Below are positions 56,401 through 64,000 of a stretch of 64,000 bases of DNA, one piece after another. The notes under the pieces were generated by a model that saw only the letters and a list, made by a program, of their open reading frames with translations, had not been told where the DNA came from and did not search any database. The translations under genes were made by a program, and so were the position numbers. Each line of letters begins with the position of its first letter. Position 1 is the first letter of the stretch. This DNA is from Bidens hawaiensis (taxonomy: Eukaryota > Streptophyta > Magnoliopsida > Asterales > Asteraceae): the NCBI GenBank assembly GCA_021521415.1, contig JAIQDT010014334.1, positions 62,001-126,000 on the forward strand. Direction: 5' to 3'.

Positions 56401-57885
56401 CACAGTTGATATGGCTTTTGGAAATCGGAAAATGAGATTAAATGTGTTCACTAACGGATTTAATGCTTTATGTGGTGATGAGTGTTTCATGGGAGATATT
56501 GTTGACACGTGTGAACCGCATGATTATGAGGACGATGCTTTGGAAGCATGTGTTTGGAATTTTTCTGAACAGGTACATCTTTGTGCATTGAGGATGGAAG
56601 AGAAAATCAAGACGTGTTGGCAGTTAAAGAAGGACGACCACCATGGACTCATCAAATTGAATGTCTACCGGCTGTGATTGATTCGGGTACAAAACCGTCA
56701 TTGGAAATTCCACCAAAGTTAGAATTGAAGGATTTACCAAGCCACTTGAAGTATGCGTTTTTGGGGGATAATGACACATTACCGGTCATTATTGCATCTA
56801 ATTTGGAAGAGACCCAAGAACAACAATTTTTGAAGACGAACAAGGCTGCCATAGGTTGGACAATTGCCGATTTAAAAGGCATTAGTCCATCTATAGTTAT
56901 GCACAAAATCGTCACCGACGAGGAGGCAAAACCAACCCGAGAGACTCAAAGAAGGTTGAACCCCAATTTGAGAGAAGTTGTGAAGAAAGAGGTAATAAAG
57001 TGGTTGGATGCGAGAATCATCTATCCCATTCCGGATAGCGCATGGGTAAGTCCTACACAGGTGGTACCGAAAAAAGCAGGTATACAGGTAATTAAAGATG
57101 AAAGCAGTGAATAAATCGCCACCCGACCGGTCACTGGGTGGCGAGTTTGCATTGATTATCGTAAATTAAATGCCGCTACATATAAAGATCATTTTCCATT
57201 ATCTTTTATTGACCAAATTATTGAAAAATTATCGGGTCAAAAGTATTACTATTTTTTGGATGGGTACTCGGGTTATAACCAAATTGCCATTCACCCGGAT
57301 AACCAACACAAGACCACTTTCACCTGTCCGTATGGCACTTTTGCTTTTCGGCGAATGCCATTTGGTTTGTGTAATGCCCCGGCCACATTCCAACGTTGTA
57401 TGATGAGTATTTTTTTGGATATGGTCGGGGAATCACTCGAGGTATTTATGGATGACTTTTCCATTTTTGGCCCAACTTTTGAAAATTGTCTCAATGAATT
57501 AGAAAAAGTTTTAAAAAGGTGTGTTGAGATAAATTTAGTTCTAAGTTGGGAGAAAAGTCATTTCATGGTACAAGAGGGTATCGTGTTGGGTCACGTGGTT
57601 TCGGAAAGGGGAATGGAAGTGGATAAGGCAAAGGTTCGGGTAATATCATCTTTACCTCCACCTAAAAACATTAAAGGGGTAAGGTCATTTTTGGGGTATG
57701 CGGGTTTTTATAGAAGATTTATTAAAGGCTTTAGTGTTATCACAAAACCTTTATGTAATTTATTATTAAAAGATGCTCATTTTGATTTTATTAATGAGTG
57801 TGTGCAAGCATTTAATGTGTTGAAGGAACAGTTGGTGGAATCATTGATCCTAACAACCCGTGGTTCCTTGTTCGTCTGTGGTATC
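53426..57885 (+). pseudogene. Athila-like gag-pol, broken and truncated within RT
   Basis: Gag starts near 53426 with a Gln/Pro-rich region (53600-54230), then the retrotransposon gag core: FKGLATEEPYFHLEAYDSIC, DDVKLVLFQFSLEDKAKRWF, RSFRTFQQRSGEMFHEAFER (about 54420-54735). A damaged zinc-knuckle region with GHATEVCTVGQAPVEEVN is at 55031-55085. The protease is near 56110-56170 (ALLDLGAGVSIL, YDQYDFGPL). RT includes RRLNPNLREVVKKEVIKWLD (about 56950-57010), MDGYSGYNQIAIHP and VFMDDFSIFG (about 57446-57475). Frameshifts lie near 53950, 54340, 55060, 55330, 55735, 56305, 56590-56675 and 57110. It stops near 57885, before the RNase H, integrase and 3' LTR, so a deletion removed the 3' half. Confidence 0.9.
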
Positions 57886-57958
57886 CTTTTATTTATCTAC
57901 CAATTATTTAAGAACACGAATCTCTCAAAACAATTAGCTTGAGCCTTGGCTCAATTAC

Positions 57959-58125
57959 CTGTGAATCAACAGACAAAAATGATGATAATGGCTTAATGTG
58001 ATTAGCTTGTGCAAGAGGTAGATTTCGGCTAAGTGGTTTGAGAGAGAAAAGGATTTTGAATATAATGAAAACAATAATTGAGGTTGGGGCTTATTTATAC
58101 CCCAACAGATATGGGCCGAGAACCT
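57959..58125 (-). promoter_or_regulatory. Putative internal promoter and leader exon of the E3 aORF
   Basis: On -: CCGAGAAC octamer (58116-58123), then GGGGTATAAATAAG (TATAAATA at 58092-58099), and a donor TTCACAG|GTAATTGA (exon end 57959). The interval from a start about 28 bases below the TATA box to the donor is about 105 nt, close to the E1 leader (about 113 nt). I first took this TATA box for an LTR promoter, but no polypurine tract or TG/CA edge fits. Confidence 0.5.
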
Positions 58126-58379
58126 CTAAACATGCCTCAACCATTTGATCAGCCCAAGATTATGTTGACATGTAAATGGCAATCAGCCCAATATTATTTG
58201 ATCAGCCCAAAATCCTGTTAATATAAAAGACTTTCAGCCCAAAACAATTTAAAAACACATTGAAAACGACCCAGTTTAAGTCACACGTTTCGAGGAGAGT
58301 GGTTTCGAGATAAAACAAATAGGACACAAAAAAACATAAATAATAATAAAAACAATACAAAAATAATCCCTTTTGAATT

Positions 58380-59560
58380 TGGCATATTGGGATCAAATTT
58401 CAGTTTTTGTAAAAACGCCGCCTTTTATGAAAAGATCCGAACATGAAATTATATTGTTTAAGAGGCTGTCACTAGGATTCATGTTCAACGTTATTATGAC
58501 ATAAAGAGACAGGTTGATAGCAGATACAACAAACCTAGCATGATTTTCATTGCATCAGTGATATGAGTTAGGTTCAGTTCGGCATAAATCTTAGATGGAC
58601 ATCACTCATGGACCTGTGATGCCTCCTATCTCTTCTCAAAGCGTATTTGGCTTTCCCCAGTTCACCCAATTTGACTCCAACCCCATAGTGCTTGATCAAA
58701 AGATTTTTATAGATAAACGAACAAAAATTTAATCTTTAAGGTTGAACGTTGGACTTACACGCCGTTCAGACTTACAGATCTCTGTAGTTCTAGTTTGACC
58801 CTTTAAGATTTTAAAAACATAGAATTTATTAAGATAAAATAAACTCTTTTGTAGTTTTTTTTTACAATAACCTAATAACACAATATTTTTGGTGATCAAG
58901 ACACTAACAGGCTCGTGTATGACTGGGTAATTTCTTTTCTGCCTATCATTCGGAGAGATGTATATAGAGACATGCAAATTTATTCAAAATGACTCTCCAC
59001 AGTATGTTTAGCAAATTTAGTTTATATCACTTCAACTTTTACGCATCATGGAAAGCTACCATATAAATCAATGATTGTTCTAGAGCCTTTTAAGCTTAAT
59101 AACTTCACTTGTTAGGCACACATATTCAATTTATCTATCATTTTCCAAATGTTGGATCAATTTTCATTTGAAAATGTTTTGAAGCTTCTAAAAAGCTATT
59201 AACTGAATAATCATATCATTTCCCAAGGGGTTACAGAAAACACACATGTTGAGAACTCAGTCACCCCGGTCACTCTTCAGTTTTCGGGTAAATGGCTATC
59301 CCGTATGACCACTGGTGGTTAACAGGACCAAAAGACATATGAGAATACATGTCCTTCCAACTTGGAATTGCCGACATGATTTTAAGTGAAAGAATTCAAA
59401 ACACAAAACACATCACAATCGCCCCGGACGCTTTCAGTCTTTAGGTAAATTGCTATCCTGTAAGTCTAAAGTAGAACACCAGACCAAACATATCAAGTAT
59501 ATGTCCTTCAAACTTGAGCAACCGACATAATTGTAAGCGAGAATGAAACTTTTAAATTTA
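58380..59560 (-). other. Conserved non-coding block 3' of E3 pol
   Basis: Counterpart of E1 4780-5930, with shared segments such as GGGATCAAATTTCAG (58390), GATGCCTCCTATCT (58618-58631), TGTATGACTGGGTAAT (58915-58930), TATCTATCATTTTCCAA (59132-59148) and two CCCCGG...CTTTCAG-like units (about 59263 and 59420). No long ORF. A purine tract AGGGGGAG (read on -, about 59628-59635) lies just after pol. Confidence 0.65.
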
Positions 59561-59686
59561 TATATAATAATAATATTTTTTAATTAAAATAAACAACGCA
59601 CACACACTATTTTTGACTTTTTGATTTTTCTCCCCCTAAATTTGTGCAAATTAATAAAATATGTACAAATTTATACCCAAAAAGAC

Positions 59687-62600
59687 TCAATACTCGAAAC
59701 GAAGCATTTTAAGAAAACTCACAAGCACATTAAATTTGGCTGTACCGACTGGTTTTGTAAATAAATCTGCCACATTGTTATCAGTGTGAACTTGTTCAAT
59801 GTGAATCAATTTTTGGTCGTAACAGTCACGAATAAAATGAATTTTAATATCGATGTGCTTGGTTTTAGAGTGTTGAAGTGGATTTTTCACAATTGCAATA
59901 GCAGCATCACTATCACAAAAGATTGGAGTGTCAAGAAATTCCAAACCGTAATCCAGCAGTTGGTTTTGCATCCAGATAACCTGAGAGCAGCAAGCTGATG
60001 CAACAACATATCCACCTCGGCGTTGGAGGTGGACACCGTTTGTTGTTTTTTACACTGCCATGAAATGAGACGGTCTCCTAAGAACTGGCATTCGGCAAAT
60101 GTGGTTTTCCTATCAATTTCATCTCCACCATAATTGCTATCAGCAAAAGCATAAAGATCAAATTCTGATTGTTTGGGATACCAAAGACCTAACTTCGGTT
60201 GTCCCTTCAGATATCTAAAATTACGTTTAACAAAAATTAAATGAGAGAGTTTATGATTAGCCTGGAAACGAGCACACTGGCAGACTGCAAGCATGATGTC
60301 AGGACGACTGGCAGTGAGATACATCAGAGATCCGATCATCGATCGATAGTACGTTTGATCTACGGGACTCCCTTCGGGATCAGATGACAGTAGAGGCCTT
60401 TCTTCCATGGGAGTGTTGGCACTCTTGGAATCTTGAAATTCAAACTTTGCGAGCATATCATCAACATAATTCCTTTGATGCAGTAAAACTCCTGCCGAGA
60501 TTTGGCGAACCCGTAACCCCAGAAACGTTGTCATTTCACCCAGCGAACTCATCTCAAATATTTTCTTCGTTACTTCTTCAAACTCTGCACACAACTCAGC
60601 ACTGTTGGATCTGAAAATAATGTCATCTACAAAGATCTGGACTTGGATCAAATCCTTTTCGACAGTTTTCCAGAACAAGGTTTGATTAATGGTTCCTCGC
60701 TTGTAGCCATGATCTAAAAGATGTGCGGTCAATGTAGCATACCACGCACGAGGAGCCTGATGTAACCCATATAATGCCTTGTCTAACTTGTAGACGTGAT
60801 TTGGTTTCTTGGAATCAACAAAACCCGGTGGTTGATCCACGTAGATCTCTTCTTTGACTTCCCCATACAGAAACACGGTCTTGACATCCATCTGATATAC
60901 TGTGAACCCCGTGAATGATGCGTAGGCCAGAAAGATTTGGATGGCCTCAAGTCTAGCCACTGGAGCATAGACTTCAGTGTAGTCTAATCCCTCAACTTGA
61001 CAAAAACCCCGAACTACCAATCGTGCCTTGTTTCTAACAATAACCCCCCGTGTTATCTTATTTGTTTCGGAATACACATCTCATATCAAGTGCTTTCTTT
61101 CCTTCCGGTAACTCAACCAATCTCCAAACCTTCAACTTATCAAACTGATTCAACTCTTCATGCATAGCATCAACCCAACTTGGTTCTTGAAGTGCCATTT
61201 CTACCGAATTTGACTCAATTTGGGAAATGAAGCAGGAGAACAAACAGCTGTTGATGTGTCATGTCTGACTTCTGGTGGACACGCCCGTTCAAGAGGACCT
61301 ATGACATTCTCAATTGGATGATTTTTCTTTATCCTCGATGGAATTAAGTGATCGAAACATCACCGGTAGAGTGTAAGTTTGACAAGTTCTCTTCAATATA
61401 AGTAAGAGGGTTCTTCCATCCAGAGGTCGCTGTACTGTGTGAGTACGAGGTACCAGCGACATATTCACTTGGAATGGCATCAGGAAATAGTGTGCTCCCG
61501 AAAATCTGACGAATAGGACTCTCCCCCTCACAGTTGAAGAACTTTCTGATGTAGTTGGTGAAGATGATAAAGTTGTGACAGAATCTGGTTGGTTTACAGG
61601 CATGGATGGAGTTACATCGATTTGTTCAGTCAGATCATCATCCAGAATAGGAGATATATAAGACACGGCATTTTGATCTTCTTTCACAGTGTCTACGGAA
61701 GCTTCACCCGAGACGTTTGAGTTGGTGAATGGAAGCACGTTGAACGGTTTGAAAAGTTCATTATAGTCGAACAACCAGTCTAGACCAACACGAGCATCAG
61801 TCTCGTTTTCTTCCAACCAACGAACCTCATAGGACTCTAGAATCTGCTTGGTTGACTTATTGTAGACCCTGTATGCTGTATTACCCAAATAACCAACAAA
61901 GTAACAATCATCAGCTGTGGCCCTAAATTTTGGAGTGGATTCAAGATTCAGTAGTGTGCACGGACAACCAAAAGCTCTGAAATGTGCAACAATGGGTTTA
62001 TGACCATAGACAATATCATATGGAGTTTTCATTTTAGATTTGTTGATTATCACCCGATTCTGAACATAACAGGCCGTATTAACAGCTTCTGCCTAGAAGA
62101 ACAGTGGTAGCTTAGAATCACACAACATAGTCCTTGCCGCTTCGATAAGAGTTATGTTTCTTCTTTTAGCCACACCATTTTTTTGTGGTGTCCGTACTGC
62201 GCTGTACTGACGGAGTACCCCCCTTTCTGAACAGAAATAATTCAATGATGCATTCTTGAATTCCGTGCCATTATACCAACGAATTCCCTTCAACTTCAAA
62301 TTCAGTTGGTTCTCCATGAGCACTACAAACTTCTTGATTAAATCTGCAGTTTCATTCTTATTTGACAAGAAAAACGCCCAAGTGAAACGTGAGTAGTTAT
62401 CAGTAATAACAAGAGAATAAGAGCTGCGTGAAAGACTCAAAACATGAACTGGACCGAAGAGATCCATATGTAGCAATTGAAGAACTGATGAAATGGAGTT
62501 GATCAATTTTGGTTTATGAGTTTTTCGATGATGTTTACCCAAAGCATAGGCCATGCATTTTTCAATAGTAACAAAATCTTTAATGGGTAAGCCACTGACC

Positions 62601-63106
62601 AAATCATTTTTAGCAAGACGATTTAAATTTTTCATATTAGCATGACCAAGACGACGATGCCATAGCATGGCATTATGTTCTGAAACTTTTGAAAATAAGC
62701 ATGTTATTTCATCAGGAGCATTTTTGTTCATGTCGATCACATAAACATTATCTTTTCGTTGTGATCGAACAAGAATCCAGTCTTCTAGAATAATTATTCC
62801 AGGTTTCAAAATCAAGCATTCCCTTTTAGTAAAATGAGTTAAAAATTCTTTATCACAAATTTGTGAGACGCTCAACAAATTGTGCTTCAATTCAGGAACA
62901 AAATTAGCATTTTCAAAATTTAGAACACCGTTACTTACATTACCCTTCTGAGTAATCTTCCCTTTCTCTCCTCCCGCGAGAGACACATACCCACCATTAA
63001 ATGTTTGAATGTTGTGTAGTTGGGAAATGTCTCCTGTCATGTGCCTGGAATAGCCATTATCAACATACCAAGGTCTGATGATATTCCTCCATAGCTGTCC
63101 CTGCAT
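59687..63106 (-). pseudogene. E3 pol polyprotein, broken
   Basis: Copia order on -: protease VDNGYSRHMTG (the usual Ser of DSG is Asn here), integrase zinc domain (HRRLGHANMKN, but the CX2C is damaged: CMAYALGKHH), DLFGPV, an altered RWYNGTEF, and NGVAKRRN (usually NGVAERKN; the catalytic Glu position reads Lys). A TAG (Trp to stop) follows SKLPLFF at about 62092-62094. Frames change near 61310, 61250 and 61060. RT has FVDDIIF instead of YVDD (about 60620). RNase H retains FADSNYGG and ends HIDIKIHFIRDC (59687-59971), with another shift near 59980. The mutated catalytic residues show this copy is dead. Confidence 0.9.
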
Positions 63107-63117
63107 AAGGCGCGGGA

Positions 63118-64000
63118 TTAATTAGATTTTGGTACCCAGTCCATAGTTACACTGGGTGACCCTGATTCATCTAAAGTTGTTTCGGGTTGCCATGACATAT
63201 CCTTTTGATCATCAAACGTTTGGTTTGCACATTCTTTTACCGGAGACTTAGACAACCATTTATGCCTACCATTGCAAGATTTGACATTATAAGTAAGAAT
63301 GGTTGACTTCATCTCTGGTGTTTTTGGTTTGGAATGACATGGTTTTGTCTTTTCCACCTGTTTCGGTTTAGAATGTGTGTTCGTTTTTGGAATCGAAGTA
63401 CATTTTCTAACCCCATTGCGAAACATGTTAGGCTTGGTCTGATGAGGACTAAACCTGCCAGATTTGTTTCGGTTCCAATCATCGTCAGAGGAATTAGCCT
63501 GACTATGCCTGAATCTTTTCCTGTACGAATTACGATGCATATGGGGCATATTCCTCTGATAAAATCCATAATATGTAACATATGGACGATGTGGACAATT
63601 TCTGGCAATATGACCATGAGTGCCACAATTAAAACAAGTTTGACGTTTTATGCAAAAATCATTTTGGGCAACTCCTCGTCTGGACTGGTTGTGTGGAGCA
63701 GTTTGCTTAAAATTGCGAGGACCATTTTTTACATCTTTGAACTTATCACCTTGTTTGTCATTAGAGCATCCCTCTTTAACAAATTTAGGTGGTAAGTATT
63801 TGTTGGAATTTTTCGAATTTTTAATCTTATTGGAAACCACGTTATTAGAATTCAAAGTTTTAACAGAATCAACCACACAAAAATCCTTGCTCTTTAAAAC
63901 AGAGCCCACACAAACAGTCGGAATAACAGAATTCAAATTATGAGTTTTAAAGAAACATCAGAAACAATGTCATTATTAAAATTCAGAACAAGGGTCGTCG
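63118..64000 (-). pseudogene. gag: E3 gag C-terminal part, continuing beyond the window
   Basis: Open frame on - with one zinc knuckle, CFNCGTHGHIARNC (about 63640-63599), a basic Asn/Ser/Lys-rich tail and the terminal MDWVPKSN, stop at 63120-63118. The pol frame opens at 63106 in the -1 frame, exactly as in E1. The N-terminal part of gag and the 5' LTR lie beyond 64000. The in-window part is open from 63936; a shift or stop just beyond cannot be judged. Confidence 0.8.

Larger units (their letters stand above)
48690..64000 (-). mobile_element. E3: second Sirevirus-like copia element, mutated and interrupted by an Athila-like element
   Basis: On - the order is gag tail (from beyond 64000 to 63118), pol (63106-59687), conserved non-coding block (about 59560-58380), putative internal promoter (58125-57959), [Athila-like insertion about 57885-52100], leader repeats (51960-51780), aORF (51596-49161) and 3' LTR (49017-48690). 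The pieces belong together because each part has its counterpart in the same order in E1, and because the octamer CCGAGAAC occurs on both sides of the insertion (58116-58123 and 51839-51957). The 5' LTR lies beyond the window. Many stops and shifts show that E3 is older than E1. Confidence 0.75.

Noticed and set aside
57885..58380. This region as a 3' LTR of a separate copia element, because of its TATA box
   Set aside because: There is no polypurine tract, no TG/CA pair and no LTR-like repeat. The order of parts matches the E1 internal promoter and leader instead.

Overview
The window is plant nuclear DNA, almost certainly from a eudicot. The evidence is GT-AG split genes with plant proteins, Ty1/copia and Ty3/gypsy elements, Helitrons and MITEs, and very AT-rich spacers. 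Sirevirus-like copia elements with an extra 3' ORF together with Tekay-type gypsy would suit an Asteraceae genome, but that placement is inference. Only three host genes are supported: a histidine-phosphatase (phosphoglycerate-mutase-like) gene on + (26106-27714, five exons), SLY1 on - (29189-32092, two exons, the first only 31 nt) and a 170-aa EF-hand calcium-binding gene on - (43567-47478, ten coding exons). Most of the rest is nested transposable elements.

Layout. 1-391 and 12832-14727 are the two halves of an old, decayed + strand copia element. A young, full-length 12.4-kb Sirevirus-like copia element on - (392-12826, here E1) has split it; E1 has 425-bp LTRs that differ at two positions, and the target duplication ATATA. 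From 14728 to 25100 there is a small Helitron (15267-16765), a terminal-inverted-repeat element (17515-18930), a broken Tekay-like gypsy element (19640-23695) and a Tourist-like MITE (24495-24803). The phosphatase gene follows, with an inverted-repeat element ending about 100 bp before its ATG, then a duplicated fragment of the EF-hand gene, then SLY1. 32365-42676 is Helitron territory, including an 8.7-kb + strand Helitron with RPA-like and PIF1-helicase remnants and a solo gypsy LTR inserted in it with duplication CAACA. The EF-hand gene follows, with a long-inverted-repeat element in its fourth intron. 48690-64000 is a second Sirevirus-like copia element on - (E3), broken by mutations and interrupted by a truncated Athila-like gypsy element (about 52100-57885); its 5' LTR lies outside the window.

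The most interesting signal is in E1 and E3. Each carries, 3' of pol, a non-coding block conserved between the two, then a TATA box preceded by element-specific octamer repeats, a short leader with a good 5' splice site, an intron-like spacer and a 3' splice site two bases before the ATG of an extra ORF (aORF). In E1 the same octamer (GCGAAGTT/AACTTCGC) also crowds the U3 just upstream of the LTR TATA box and fills the gag leader. In E3 the layout is the same but the octamer is different (GTTCTCGG/CCGAGAAC). I read this as an internal, spliced transcription unit for the aORF that shares its cis-motif with the LTR promoter.
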